Source: Roseibium aggregatum IAM 12614
GTDB taxonomy: Bacteria > Pseudomonadota > Alphaproteobacteria > Rhizobiales > Stappiaceae
DNA length: 64,000 nucleotides
Assembly (NCBI RefSeq): GCF_000168975.1
Contig: NZ_AAUW01000008.1
Coordinates: 62,001 to 126,000, forward strand
Direction of reading: 5' to 3'
Positions 43,901 through 55,096 of this stretch are shown here, in pieces. Position 1 is the stretch's first letter. Each line of letters opens with the position of its first letter. The notes beneath the pieces were generated by a model, which saw only the letters and a program-made list of their open reading frames with translations, made no database searches and was not told the DNA's origin. The translations under genes and the position numbers were made by a program.

Positions 43901-44827
43901 TCAGGTGACCAGCAGCAGCGTGAGCGGGATAGTCAGGGTTGCGGCCAGGGTCTGAAGCGTGATGATTTCGGCCATCAGCTTGGCGTCACCGCCCATCTGA
44001 CGGGCCAGCAGGTAAGAATTGCTTGCGCAGGGTACCGAGCTTGCAATGACGACAACGATCAGCGCCGGGCCGGTGACACCCAGGAAACTGGCAAACGCGA
44101 AGGCAACCAGCGGCATGAACACCGGCCTCAAGAACGTGCCGAGGGTGAGGGCCGGTCCGGGTCTGCGCAGCGAGCCGAGGTCGAGCCCGGCACCGACGCA
44201 AATAATGCCGATGGGAAGAGCCGCCCTGGAAAAGATTTCCAGTGTGTCGTTGATCATGGAGGGCAGGGCGAGCCCGCTGACATTCATGATGCCGCCTGCA
44301 CCAATCGACAGGATGAAAGGATTGGTGAACAGGTCTTTCAGGATCTTCGTAGCGCTTGGGGTCGTCCGGCTGGCGTAATGGGACAGCACCAGAATGCTGG
44401 CCACGTTGAGCACGGGGATCATGAACACCATCGCGACCGCCAGCATGGCCAGCCCCGTTTCGCCGACGACATTATCGGCGATCGCAAGAGCGATCATGGC
44501 ATTCCAGCGCAAGGTGCCCTGAAAGATGGAGGTAAAGCGCGGCGCGGCAATTCCCCAGACCCGTTCCAGGGGCGCTCTCGCCAGCAGCAGGAGCAGCGCC
44601 ATGAACAAGATGGAGCCGAGCAGAGCTCCGCCCATGTTGAGCGTCGGAAAGCTTGCAAAATCGGCTTGCGAGATCGTGCGAAACAGCACGGCGGGGAACA
44701 GAACGTAATAGGCAAGACGTTCGACACCGCGCCATTGCTCGCCGGTGATCAGTCCGGTTCGGGCGATCAGGTAGCCAGAGGCAATCACGAGGATGACCGG
44801 CATCAGGGCGGCAAGCGTGGTGAGCAT
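43901..44827 (-). CDS. AEC family transporter
   Basis: A 308-residue membrane protein with about ten hydrophobic segments and the two-bundle pattern of the auxin efflux carrier/malonate family. Motifs such as NPFILSIGAGGIMNVSGLALP and ASSVPCASNSYLLARQMGGDA are typical of bacterial AEC proteins. The substrate is unknown; members move organic acids or related anions. It follows ruvX reading leftward with 61 bases between them, and lies before a gap of about 230 bases to pyrB. Confidence 0.82.
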   Translation of the reverse strand: MLTTLAALMPVILVIASGYLIARTGLITGEQWRGVERLAYYVLFPAVLFRTISQADFASFPTLNMGGALLGSILFMALLLLLARAPLERVWGIAAPRFTSIFQGTLRWNAMIALAIADNVVGETGLAMLAVAMVFMIPVLNVASILVLSHYASRTTPSATKILKDLFTNPFILSIGAGGIMNVSGLALPSMINDTLEIFSRAALPIGIICVGAGLDLGSLRRPGPALTLGTFLRPVFMPLVAFAFASFLGVTGPALIVVVIASSVPCASNSYLLARQMGGDAKLMAEIITLQTLAATLTIPLTLLLVT

Positions 44828-44888
44828 GTATTAGGCTTTCGCGTTCGACGGGCCTGAAGGCAATGGCCCGTATCCGGCAGTGGTGGGA

Positions 44889-45377
44889 TTAGCCGTTATC
44901 TAATCCCATAAAGCCGAGTCGGTCCAGAAAGCCCTGCAGAATGTAGGCGGCGGCCATCTTGTCGACCACATCTGCCCGCTTCGCCCGGCTGGTGTCGGCT
45001 TCCAGCAGGGTTCGCGTTACTGCCGCCGTCGACAGCCGCTCGTCCCAGTAGGTGATCGGCAGGTCTGTCTTCTGCGACAGATTGCGGACAAAGGCGCGGG
45101 TCGCCTGGGCGCGCGGCCCCTCGCTGCCATCCATGTTCAGCGGCAGACCGAGCACGATGCCGCCAACACCCTGCTTGGCGCAAATGGTAAGCAGTTGTTC
45201 CGCGTCCAGGGTGAACTTCTTGCGGCGGATCGTTTCCATGGGAGACGCGATACCAAGGCCGAGATCGGAAAGTGCCAGACCAATGGTCTTGGTGCCAAGA
45301 TCCAGACCGATCAGGCGTGTGCGAGCAGGCACAGCGGCTACGAAGTCTTCCAGGGAAAGTGCGGGGTCATTTGCCAT
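44889..45377 (-). CDS. ruvX: RuvX/YqgF putative pre-16S rRNA nuclease
   Basis: A 162-residue RNase H-fold protein. [17 protein letters not shown] with the first catalytic Asp, [13 protein letters not shown] and the DERLSTAAV motif are conserved. YqgF/RuvX is needed for 16S rRNA maturation in several bacteria; a Holliday-junction role was the earlier proposal. Length is as usual. Upstream of the AEC transporter gene; the autotransporter gene ends 48 bases before its start. Confidence 0.93.
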   Translation of the reverse strand: MANDPALSLEDFVAAVPARTRLIGLDLGTKTIGLALSDLGLGIASPMETIRRKKFTLDAEQLLTICAKQGVGGIVLGLPLNMDGSEGPRAQATRAFVRNLSQKTDLPITYWDERLSTAAVTRTLLEADTSRAKRADVVDKMAAAYILQGFLDRLGFMGLDNG

Positions 45378-45425
45378 TTTGCGGCTTTACCAGTGAGCCA
45401 TGGAAAACGCCAGTTCGATTTGCTC

Positions 45426-47210
45426 TCAGAACCCGATAGCGACACGAAGTTGCCCTTCCCAGACGTCCAGACCGTTCTGGCCAAGGCTGAGATAGCCTCC
45501 CTTGGCATCCAGTGTGACGTTCTCTGCAAGAAGGGCGGTCGCTCCACCGCGCAGTGTGAAGCTCCACGCCGAGGCGGTGACAAAGTTCAATTCGTCATCG
45601 AGGATCTTGCCGTCGTTCGGCCGCAGGTATTCATAGACGGCGCCGGCTTCCACGTAGGGTTGGATCAGAAGCCCGTCCTGCAAGGTGAACTGCCGGCTGA
45701 ATTCGGTCGAAAGCTCGATTGTGCCGAGAGAGGCGGCATTTCCTGAAATAGGAACACTGACGGCCCGGTTGAGGATCGTTCCGTTCAGATCGTACCCATC
45801 GGAAAACACGCGATTGAAGGTCACGGTCGCCTTGGGACGCACCTGGATATCGCTCAAGGCATATTGACCGTGAACGCTGAAAGTCGCACCAAGTTCATGC
45901 GTATTGTAGTCTCCGCTCAGCACCGAAATGTCCGATTGGCTGGTTGAAAAACCATAGCTGAGCGAGCCATCGACCGCCCAGTGCTGCGAAAGGCGCACGG
46001 CGACATAAGGGCCGATCTCGAAGCCTTGCGTGTCTATTTTCAAGTTGGAATTGAAACCGTCGGTATCGATGGTTTCAAAGGTCACCGAAAGGCCTCCGAC
46101 AATATTTTCGGTCAGCTTGCGGTCCGCGCCCAAGGCCGCTGTTCCGCTGAGTGTCTGAAAATCCCTGCCGAAGCGACGATCGTCACTGTAAACGCCGGTT
46201 ACCGTACTCCAGGCATTCCAGAGTGTCGGTTCGATCAGGTCCCGGCCCGGCGTAATTGGAACTTCATCCTGCGCCTGCAGGCGCTCGGCTTCCAGAAGCT
46301 GTTCGCGGGTGCAGAACGCCTGTTGGTTGGCTGACTGTGTTTCCTCGACTGACCGTGGATCAATGCAATAGCTGATCACCTGACCATCGGCTCGCCTCAC
46401 AGGCACGAACCCGGCCGGTAGGCTCGGTTGAGCCGGGTTGCGGCTGCCCGGCGGCAGGGTGCCGATTGGGGGCGTGACCGTTCCAGGCGCACCTGTACCT
46501 CCACCTGAGGGGGGAAGTGTTCCGATGGGCGGGGTCACGCCCCCGGGAGCACCCGGCAACACGCCGGACGGCGGCACCACCGCAATAGGCGGTGCGGGTG
46601 CGCCCGGGCGCCCTGGGGAGAACCCACCGGGTGGCCGCGTGCCGATCGGAGGCGTAACGCCTGGCGAAGGTAAGGTTCCTATCGGCGGGGTGACCCCACT
46701 TCCAGGTGGTGAGATCGGTCCCGGCAGGCCGGGCATCACGCCACTCGGGGGCAGGATTGCGATCGGAGGGACTGGCCGCCCGAAATTCGGAAACAGCCTG
46801 CCTATGGGCGGGGTTACAAGGTTTGGCGGCTTGATGTTGTCCGGAAGCTGAAAATCGCGTTTCTGATTCTGCGTGTCGATCAGGCAGTCGGATCCGCCGT
46901 CGACGCTGTAAAGCTTGTGCGTGCCGCCATTTCCGCTCGAAACGACTGGAGAAGTGGACAGATGCAGCCCTTTGCCGGCACGGGACCAGGTGTCGACCGT
47001 CTGATTGCCCTGTGCGGCGTCCAGTCTGTAATCCCCGGCAACGGTCCCGGAAATCCAGATCGAACGGCCGTCGGATTTGTTGGTACCCAGAAAAAGCAGC
47101 CCGCCATCGTTCTTGCAATTGGCGGCAAAGGCCGGCGTCGAAAGACTGCTCAACAGCAGCGCGGCCGGAAAAGTGAACTTCCGCCACACGCGTTTCTTTT
47201 GCTGCCACAT
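45426..47210 (-). CDS. Autotransporter (type V) with a Pro-Gly repeat passenger
   Basis: A 594-residue outer-membrane protein. Signal peptide is WRKFTFPAALLLSSLSTPAFA. The N-terminal passenger (about 30-125) is short with two Cys (NCKND, SDCLID) and ends in a repeat-rich Pro/Gly region (about 127-259, several copies of TPPIG). A charged Cys-containing segment (YCIDPRS...AFCTREQ) precedes the C-terminal beta-barrel (about 330-594), which ends in Phe as autotransporter barrels do. Surface role (adhesion or similar) is inferred. ATG 47210 follows GGGAGC; the frame is open 52 codons further upstream without conserved start. Divergent from the UPF0173 gene. Confidence 0.82.
   Translation of the reverse strand: MWQQKKRVWRKFTFPAALLLSSLSTPAFAANCKNDGGLLFLGTNKSDGRSIWISGTVAGDYRLDAAQGNQTVDTWSRAGKGLHLSTSPVVSSGNGGTHKLYSVDGGSDCLIDTQNQKRDFQLPDNIKPPNLVTPPIGRLFPNFGRPVPPIAILPPSGVMPGLPGPISPPGSGVTPPIGTLPSPGVTPPIGTRPPGGFSPGRPGAPAPPIAVVPPSGVLPGAPGGVTPPIGTLPPSGGGTGAPGTVTPPIGTLPPGSRNPAQPSLPAGFVPVRRADGQVISYCIDPRSVEETQSANQQAFCTREQLLEAERLQAQDEVPITPGRDLIEPTLWNAWSTVTGVYSDDRRFGRDFQTLSGTAALGADRKLTENIVGGLSVTFETIDTDGFNSNLKIDTQGFEIGPYVAVRLSQHWAVDGSLSYGFSTSQSDISVLSGDYNTHELGATFSVHGQYALSDIQVRPKATVTFNRVFSDGYDLNGTILNRAVSVPISGNAASLGTIELSTEFSRQFTLQDGLLIQPYVEAGAVYEYLRPNDGKILDDELNFVTASAWSFTLRGGATALLAENVTLDAKGGYLSLGQNGLDVWEGQLRVAIGF
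46434..46832 (-). repeat. Coding Pro-Gly repeat region of the autotransporter
   Basis: Encodes imperfect repeats: five TPPIG units and two longer PPIAxxPPSGVxPGxPG units about 60 residues apart. It should form an extended disordered spacer between the small N-terminal domain and the barrel. Such tracts change length easily by slippage. Confidence 0.75.
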
Positions 47211-47444
47211 CGGCGATGCTCCCAGATGCACAGAAACCTCTGCGTCATTGTGGGGCGAATGCGGGGTGTGATCTAGCTCTGGTTGCTGAAATAAATGGGA
47301 CGTTGCCATAATTGCACAGTGGCATAGGTAAAAGTACTGACCACCGCGCAGCCTGGTGCAAGTCATCGTGCGCGCAACCGGCTTGTTGGGAGCTGTCCGA
47401 CCCTGATAGGGTCCGACCCAACCTGACGCAACTAGGAGACCTCA

Positions 47445-48149
47445 ATGAAACTGACCTGGTATGGCCATTCTGCCTTCAAGATCGAGATTGACGGCGCGTC
47501 CATCCTCTTTGATCCGTTCTTCTCCGGAAATCCGTCGTTCCCGGAAAATCTGTCAGTCGATCAGGTCGCAGAAGGGGTGACGCATCTCATACTGACTCAC
47601 GGTCACAACGATCACATTGGTGATGCCGTCGATATCCTTAAAAAGACCGGGGCACAGTTGACCTCGAATTTCGAGATCTGCATGTGGGCAAACCGGCAGG
47701 GGATCGAGAACATCAGTCCGATGAATTCCGGCGGCAAGGTGAACGTCGGTCCGTTCAGTGTCGCACTGACACGCGCTGATCACTCGTCATCCTTCCAGGG
47801 TGGCGAAGAGGCCATCTATCTCGGCAATCCTCATGGCGTTATCGTCGAGGCCCCCGGTGAAAAGGTCCTTTATCACCTCGGAGACACCGACATATTCTCC
47901 GACATGGCCCTGATCAACGAAATCTATCAGCCGAAGATCGGCCTTGTTCCCATCGGCGACAGGTTCACGATGGGCGGCAAGTCGGCAGCACTTGCCTGCA
48001 CCCGTTTCTTCGACTTCGATACGATCATTCCCTGCCATTACGGCTCGTTTCCTATCATCGATCAGACGGCAGACACATTCCTGAAGGAGATGGGGGAGGC
48101 GAAAGACAAGGTCGCGTCTCCCAAGCCGGGCGAAACGCTTGAGTTATAG
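47445..48149 (+). CDS. UPF0173 metal-dependent hydrolase
   Basis: A 234-residue metallo-beta-lactamase-fold protein of the UPF0173 family. Start MKLTWYGHSAFKIEIDG, then the metal motif LTHGHNDHIGDAVD (HxHxDH), a later His in TRADHSSSF, an Asp in HLGDTDIF and a C-terminal His in PCHYGSFPII. Substrate unknown; the family is conserved and widespread. ATG follows AGGAGAC. Followed by a strong hairpin terminator and convergent with the chemoreceptor gene. Confidence 0.88.
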   Translation: MKLTWYGHSAFKIEIDGASILFDPFFSGNPSFPENLSVDQVAEGVTHLILTHGHNDHIGDAVDILKKTGAQLTSNFEICMWANRQGIENISPMNSGGKVNVGPFSVALTRADHSSSFQGGEEAIYLGNPHGVIVEAPGEKVLYHLGDTDIFSDMALINEIYQPKIGLVPIGDRFTMGGKSAALACTRFFDFDTIIPCHYGSFPIIDQTADTFLKEMGEAKDKVASPKPGETLEL

Positions 48150-48158
48150 GACGGTTTT

Positions 48159-48189
48159 GGTGCTGGCCTTTTGTGAAGCCAGCACCTTT
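48159..48189 (+). terminator. Terminator of the UPF0173 gene
   Basis: A 9-bp stem GGTGCTGGC / GCCAGCACC with a 10-base loop, followed by TTT on the + strand and 10 bases after the stop codon. Confidence 0.65.
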
Positions 48190-48198
48190 CGGCCTTAA

Positions 48199-50226
48199 TC
48201 AGGCGGCGTCCAAACGGGCGAGGAAGTCGTCCAGCGATTGCCGGAGATTTGCCGACTGATCCTGAACGGACGCGGAAGATCCGCGCAACTGACTCGAAGA
48301 GTTGACCAGGGCCTGTATGGCTTTCTGCATCTGCATCATGTTCCGGGACACGATGTTCGTTTCCGAAGATGTTTCCTGAGCGTTTGCGGCAATCTCTGTT
48401 GTTGCCGCACCCTGCTGCGCCACTGCGGCGGAAATCGTGGTCGTATGGGTGTCGACGTCGGTCATGGTCGTTGAAATTTGCTCGATCGCAAGCACGGCCT
48501 CTCTGGTTTCCGACTGAATGGCGGCGATCTGTCCGCCGATCTCTTCGGTCGCCTTCGATGTCTGTGTGGCCAACTCCTTGACCTCCGCCGCGACCACTGC
48601 AAAGCCCTTGCCGGCTTCACCGGCTCGGGCAGCCTCAATGGTCGCATTGAGCGCGAGCAGGTTTGTCTGTTCCGCAATCGCCTGGATGAGCACCACGACT
48701 TCGCCGATCTTGTCGGCTGCGTCGGCCAGGTTGGAAATCTTCCTGTTGGTTACGGAGGCCTGGCCCGTCGCAGAAGCCACTACGGATGCGGTCGCTTCGA
48801 CCTGACGGCTGATGTCTGCGATGGAAGCTGTCAGTTCCTCGGCTGCTGCGGCAACCGTATCCACCTTGCCAGAAGCATTGTCGGCTGCGTGCGTGGTCGA
48901 TTGCACGATGGAACCGGATTCGTCCGCGGTCTTGGTGGACATGTCCACGGCGACCTGCAAACCTTCGGTGGCATTGTCGAGCGCTGCGAGAACCGCCTCC
49001 GTGCTTTCGCGGAAATCTTCGGCAAGTCTGTGCATCAGCTTCTTGCGGTCCGCGGCTTGAATCTCCCGTTGCCGGTCGACTTCATCCGCCAGTTGCCGCT
49101 GTTCGATCAGCGAACCCTGGAAAATGTTCAGCGTATCGCGCAGTTGGCCGAGTTCATCCGCTGCTTTCCAGGTGGGGGGATCGATATCCAGTTGGCCGGA
49201 CGCAAGCAGATTGGCGTTTTCAGAAAGCTGCCGGGCACGCTGGCCGATTGTACGGCTGAAGTAAAACCAGGCGGCCACGGCAAGCAGGGAGAGCAACAGC
49301 GTGCCACCGATCTGCAGAGCATTGGACGTCTGGGCCGTCGAGCGCAGAGAAGACAACCCCTCATCCATCTCCTCGTGAATCAGCGTTTCGGCGTCATCTG
49401 CCAGTGCGATGAATTGGTCGAAGGTTTCGTCAAACGCAACATCTGCTCCAGAGCCTGCCTTCTCTGTCGAAAGCGTGGCCTGGTGCCGGAGGTTTGCTAG
49501 ATCGATGAGCTCACCGATTTGCGAAAGAACTGCGTTGTTCTTCTGAAGGGCAGGGTGGGCTTCAAGCGCCTTTCGGGCATTCTCGAAACTTCCAATGGCT
49601 TCGGAAAAATCCTCGCCGTCGTCACCGCCGAGAATCTCCGCGACCAGCAAGTGACCGTGGGCGAGACTGTATCTTGCTTCACCGGCCAGAGCTTGTGCCT
49701 GGGCATCGTTTGCAAGGGGGGCGGCGATGGCTGCGATCTTCTGTTCCAGATCGTCATAAAGCGCGTCGAACTGCTCGTCGGCCGAACTGCCGACACCCTG
49801 ATCGCCTGCCAGAGAAGCGTACCGGCCTTTTGCGGCGGCGACAAACTCATCGACCGCGATCAGAACGTCTTCGATTTTGCTGCGGACTTCTGGAGAGCGG
49901 GACGGGTAAAAGGCGCCTTCTTCGTTGGTTCCGCCGTTGAGGATGGCGTTGGCATAAAACCGCGTCTCTTCAAGCAGGCCCCAGACTTCGTCGATGCTCT
50001 CGCCATCGTCGCCCGACATGATCTCCTCAAACAGCAAATGCGCATGCGTTGCCGTGAGTTTTATCTCCATTGCGGCATCCCCCAGGGGCGCTAATTCCGC
50101 TCCAAGGTGCTCGCCTTCCTGCGCGACGCTTTTCATGAGGGTGTAGGAGAAGAAGCCCATCGACAGGGAAATCAAAACCAGAGCACCGAATATCAGCGCC
50201 AGCTTGCGGGAAATACCAAATCTCAT
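48199..50226 (-). CDS. Methyl-accepting chemotaxis protein with a duplicated periplasmic sensor
   Basis: A 675-residue transmembrane chemoreceptor. TM1 about 9-31, periplasmic helical sensor about 32-303, TM2 about 306-326, HAMP to about 385, then the methylation/signalling helices with the conserved hairpin tip [38 protein letters not shown] (from about residue 525). The sensor is predicted helical and carries the motif HxHLLxxEIxxGDDGE twice (residues 61-76 and 190-205), so it is probably two related modules in tandem. Ligand unknown. No chemotaxis gene (cheA, cheW) is in the window. The end lacks a CheR/CheB pentapeptide. Confidence 0.92.
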   Translation of the reverse strand: MRFGISRKLALIFGALVLISLSMGFFSYTLMKSVAQEGEHLGAELAPLGDAAMEIKLTATHAHLLFEEIMSGDDGESIDEVWGLLEETRFYANAILNGGTNEEGAFYPSRSPEVRSKIEDVLIAVDEFVAAAKGRYASLAGDQGVGSSADEQFDALYDDLEQKIAAIAAPLANDAQAQALAGEARYSLAHGHLLVAEILGGDDGEDFSEAIGSFENARKALEAHPALQKNNAVLSQIGELIDLANLRHQATLSTEKAGSGADVAFDETFDQFIALADDAETLIHEEMDEGLSSLRSTAQTSNALQIGGTLLLSLLAVAAWFYFSRTIGQRARQLSENANLLASGQLDIDPPTWKAADELGQLRDTLNIFQGSLIEQRQLADEVDRQREIQAADRKKLMHRLAEDFRESTEAVLAALDNATEGLQVAVDMSTKTADESGSIVQSTTHAADNASGKVDTVAAAAEELTASIADISRQVEATASVVASATGQASVTNRKISNLADAADKIGEVVVLIQAIAEQTNLLALNATIEAARAGEAGKGFAVVAAEVKELATQTSKATEEIGGQIAAIQSETREAVLAIEQISTTMTDVDTHTTTISAAVAQQGAATTEIAANAQETSSETNIVSRNMMQMQKAIQALVNSSSQLRGSSASVQDQSANLRQSLDDFLARLDAA

Positions 50227-50561
50227 GAGAGCCCCAACGTATCTGAAGTGCAGGTGGGGATGGTATTAGTTTCGAATTAAATTAGTATTTAACCTGATGA
50301 TTGAAGAAAAAGACATTGGAAGTTTTAGTTATAGTTGCGACATTGATTTGCAATCTTGTCGTGTATTTCGTTGAATCTATTTGCGTTGCTTCGCAGGTGG
50401 ATGGTGGCCGAATGCGGATTGGTGTGTGATAAGTTGTTCAAGTCATTGTGAGAATGTTGTTGCGCCTTGAAACGTCAGGCACAATGCAAGCACATTTTGG
50501 TGCTAGCCAGGCGGTCGTTCTGGCCAAGTCACTCAAGCAAATGAAAAACCGGGGACTTATC

Positions 50562-51110
50562 ATGAAGCTTTCCAGCTTTGCTTTCATCGTGGTACTGAGC
50601 GGCGCTCTTTGCGCGATGCCAGCCTTGTCTGCAGACAAGTCGATTACGCCTGATGGCAAACCTGCACCCTCCAAGCCGCACGCCAAGCCGGGATCCAAGG
50701 CCGCGCAGGAAGAAGAAGCCGCTTCCAAGACGCCCTACGCCACGGTTCGCGACGTTTTTTCCGGGGATGAGACTGTAGCGGGAGAACAGGTTGCCTTTCC
50801 GCAGTCGAACCCCTCCGTAAAGGCTATCGAAATCACGATGGAGCCAGGCGAAGTCAGCCAGTGGCATCAGCATCATGCACCGCTGTTTGCCTATATTCTT
50901 GAGGGTGAGATCACCGTCACCTACGAGGAATTCGGCAAAAAGGTCTACCGCGCGGGTGAAGGCTTGCTGGAGGCGATGGACGTTACCCACCAGGGGGAAA
51001 ACACCGGAGAAGGGCCGGCAAGGATATTGGCTGTCTTTCTGCTAGGGGATGACGGTGTGGCCACGGTTGCCGAGGACAATCCCGGAGCAAACAAGAACAA
51101 GGTGGAATGA
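50562..51110 (+). CDS. Exported cupin-domain protein
   Basis: A 182-residue protein with a Sec signal peptide (MKLSSFAFIVVLSGALCAMPALSA) followed by a Pro/Lys/Ala-rich linker (about 25-55) and a small cupin beta barrel (about 70-170). Cupin motifs: EPGEVSQWHQHHAPLFAYILEGEI with two His of the metal site and YEEFGKKVYRAGEGLLEAMDVTHQGENTGEGP. Function is unknown and periplasmic location is inferred. Start ATG 50562, preceded by GGGGAC; the frame is open upstream to 50448 without support. Confidence 0.78.
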   Translation: MKLSSFAFIVVLSGALCAMPALSADKSITPDGKPAPSKPHAKPGSKAAQEEEAASKTPYATVRDVFSGDETVAGEQVAFPQSNPSVKAIEITMEPGEVSQWHQHHAPLFAYILEGEITVTYEEFGKKVYRAGEGLLEAMDVTHQGENTGEGPARILAVFLLGDDGVATVAEDNPGANKNKVE

Positions 51111-51240
51111 GTGCGGGAAACCGCTCTTTTCTTTCTGCACATCCATTGATTGAACAGCCCCGGTTGCGCTGACAACGCATTCGGGGGTTCCGAACTTTCT
51201 GTAAATTATCGAAAATTCCTTGTCAGACCGAAAAACTTAC

Positions 51241-51255
51241 CTAAGGTAACCTTAG
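51241..51255. promoter_or_regulatory. Palindrome upstream of the arylsulfatase gene
   Basis: CTAAGGT-A-ACCTTAG, a perfect 7-bp inverted repeat, 77 bases before the ATG 51333. It fits an operator for a dimeric regulator, but no regulator gene is adjacent. Only one copy is seen. Confidence 0.4.
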
Positions 51256-51332
51256 ACTGCTTGCCGGAAGTTGCAAGACCATGCTTGCAATCATAAGGCG
51301 CGGTCCAGGCAACCATTCAGGTGGGAGTTTTC

Positions 51333-52934
<1,602 letters not shown>

Positions 52935-52957
52935 GGTTGATTCAAGGTCGAAAAAAA

Positions 52958-52990
52958 GCCCGGGACCTCAGTGAGGTCTCGGGCTTCTTT
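52958..52990. terminator. Terminator between arylsulfatase and lytic transglycosylase genes
   Basis: A 13-bp stem GCCCGGGACCTCA / TGAGGTCTCGGGC (one mismatch) with a very short loop; A-run before and T-run after on the + strand. Serves both convergent genes. Confidence 0.85.
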
Positions 52991-53052
52991 GTGTGCATCT
53001 GCCGAACGGGCGTCTGGAAACCTCTGCGTTCGCGATCTCCAGACTTAAGACC

Positions 53053-54249
53053 TTAAAGACGGTTCAGCAGCTCAGGCGTCGGCCAGGCATCGGCCGGCAT
53101 GCCAAGTTTCTGCTGCACCTGCTGCACGGCGTTGCGGGTCCCTGAGCCGAGAATGCCGTCGATCTTGCCGACGTCATATCCCATGCTCGACAGCTTGGAC
53201 TGGAGCTGTCTCATCTGGGCATCGTCCAGGCCGGGATCCGGGTTGCCCTGGGTATAGACGGGCGCGCCGGCCAGTCTGGTCGCGAAATAGGCGGCGGTGG
53301 TCGTGTAGACGAACGACTGGTTCCATTCCAGATAGATGTTGTAATTCGGATAGGCCAGGAAGGCCGGTCCCTTGCGGCCCTGAGGCAGCAGCAAGGACGC
53401 TGGCAGGTTGCCGGCAATCTGGCCCCAGCGCGGCTGTACGCCCAGGGCTGCCCACTGGGCACCGGTCTTGGTCTTGTCGAGGCCGCTTTCGGCCCAGTTG
53501 AGGTTTTGTGTAACCTTGACTTCCTGCAGCCACGGCTCGCCGCGGCGCCATCCCAGATGCTGAATGAAGGCACCCGCCGTCAGGATTGCGTCAGCGGCAC
53601 TTTCTTTCAGCTTCACATGCCCGTCGCCATCGCCATCGCGGCCGAACTTGATGATGTCTTCCGGCAGCATCTGCACCATACCGATCTCGCCCGCCCAGGC
53701 ACCGGTGGTGGTTCTCGGGTCAAGGTCGCCATGCTGAACCATCTCTATGGCTGCAATCAGTTGCGGACGGAACAGCTCCGGACGGCGGCAGTCGTGGGCA
53801 AGGGTCGCCAGCGCGTTGACGGTGTTGAAATCTCCCTGCACCGCGCCGAAATCCGTTTCCAGCGCCCAAAAGGCGGTAATGACCGGCGCCGGAACGCCAT
53901 ATTCGGATTCCGTGTGCTGGAACACGTTGGCGTATTTTTTCATGTTCGCAGCACCGTTCTTCATCCGGTAGCCGGAAATCACCCGCTGGGAAAAATCCAG
54001 GAAGGTCATCTTGAAAACGCCTTGCGCGCGGTCCCTTGAGAGCACCTTGCGGTCAACCTGTGCGCCGGCCAGGGTCTGATCCGCCGCATTTGCCGAAAGA
54101 CCCTTGGCAAGTGCTTCCTGCTTTACGCCGGCCAGAAACTGCCGGAAGTCGCCGCCGCACTGCTGCGCCTGAGCGGGCGCGGTGGCGAGCCAGAAACCGG
54201 CGAGGGCGGTCGCTGCGAGTTTCGGTGTGAAGCGAAGGCGGCTTGTCAT
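53053..54249 (-). CDS. Lytic murein transglycosylase, MltB family
   Basis: A 398-residue exported enzyme cleaving the glycan chain to 1,6-anhydromuropeptides. Signal peptide (KLAATALAGFWLATAPAQA) without lipobox. Catalytic Glu 131 in FWALETDFGAVQGDF and the GEIGMVQMLPEDI signature identify the SLT_2/MltB fold. The C-terminal about 60 residues form a PG_binding_1 domain (RQLQSKLSSMGYDVGKIDGILGSGTRNAVQQVQQKLG). Start ATG 54249, preceded by ACAGGA; an earlier start at 54303 adds 18 unconserved residues. Confidence 0.92.
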   Translation of the reverse strand: MTSRLRFTPKLAATALAGFWLATAPAQAQQCGGDFRQFLAGVKQEALAKGLSANAADQTLAGAQVDRKVLSRDRAQGVFKMTFLDFSQRVISGYRMKNGAANMKKYANVFQHTESEYGVPAPVITAFWALETDFGAVQGDFNTVNALATLAHDCRRPELFRPQLIAAIEMVQHGDLDPRTTTGAWAGEIGMVQMLPEDIIKFGRDGDGDGHVKLKESAADAILTAGAFIQHLGWRRGEPWLQEVKVTQNLNWAESGLDKTKTGAQWAALGVQPRWGQIAGNLPASLLLPQGRKGPAFLAYPNYNIYLEWNQSFVYTTTAAYFATRLAGAPVYTQGNPDPGLDDAQMRQLQSKLSSMGYDVGKIDGILGSGTRNAVQQVQQKLGMPADAWPTPELLNRL

Positions 54250-54391
54250 GAAAAATCCTGTTGTTAGGCGCAAAAGCAGGCCGAAGCCTGAAAAATCGGC
54301 CATAGTTGACTGTGCTTCGCCCGTAAGGTCAACCCGTTGTCACGGTGCGGGGAAGGCTCTTCCACGAGGTCTTTGCTGGAAAACTTTTGGC

Positions 54392-54868
54392 TTAGCGGCA
54401 GTTGCCGAAATCCGAGCCGACCATGATGCCGCCATTCGGGTTTCGTTTCAGAGGCGCGTTGACACTGGCCGACGAGCGGCAGTCGGATGAGGAGGTTCCA
54501 ACGGACGGCGATTGATAATAGGGGGCATTCACGCCCGAGGTCTGCTGCTGGCACATCTGATAGGCCATGTCGTAAAGCGCCTGCCAGCCACCCGGCATCG
54601 AACCCATATTGTCCAGGACGCCAAGTGCGGCGCCGGCGCGCGCGCCGCGATAGGCGCCTGATGGCCCGCGCCATTCGCCACCAGCAACCGCTCCGGCCAT
54701 GCCGCCGGAAACCGCATCGCCGACGACGTCGCCGCTGCCCATGTGAGCGTTGGCGTAGTCGGTCGCATAGATCGTGCAATCGGTTCCATCCGCCTGAGCT
54801 GGCGGTATCGCTGCCCCAACGAAAATGAGAAGGGAAGTGCTGAGGCTCAGGGCTGCATGGTTGGCCAT
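54392..54868 (-). CDS. Exported Gly-rich protein of unknown function
   Basis: A 158-residue protein with a Sec signal peptide (SLSTSLLIFVGAAIPPAQA). The centre (about 45-90) is Gly/Ala-rich (GSGDVVGDAVSGGMAGAVAGGEWRGPSGAYRGARAGAALG), like a glycine-zipper segment found in envelope proteins. Four Cys (DCTIY, MCQQQ, SDCRS, GNCR) suggest disulfides. I do not recognise the family. It lies between the lytic transglycosylase and SH3-domain genes on the same strand, which suggests a role in the envelope, but this is only context. Confidence 0.65.
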   Translation of the reverse strand: MANHAALSLSTSLLIFVGAAIPPAQADGTDCTIYATDYANAHMGSGDVVGDAVSGGMAGAVAGGEWRGPSGAYRGARAGAALGVLDNMGSMPGGWQALYDMAYQMCQQQTSGVNAPYYQSPSVGTSSSDCRSSASVNAPLKRNPNGGIMVGSDFGNCR

Positions 54869-55096
54869 GGTCCGTCTCCTGTCTGCAGTGCCTCACAGGC
54901 ACCACGAAACCGGAGCATTCCGTAAGCCGGTTTCAGGCGTCAGAATGCTCCTACCTTTAAAGAGCGATCGACACGGGCGCTGCCAGGTGCCCCGTCGATG
55001 CCGCCGCACCTGCCCGCGGCAGGTCCGATTTTCAGATCGACGGGATATTACACTTCGACGCTTAACAAGCCTCTACCTTGCAAGTGCAGGTTTTAG

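Noticed and set aside
50277..50292. TTAA-ATTAGTAT-TTAA before the chemoreceptor gene as a CtrA site
   Set aside because: Spacing is 8 instead of 7 bases, in AT-rich DNA where such matches arise by chance.
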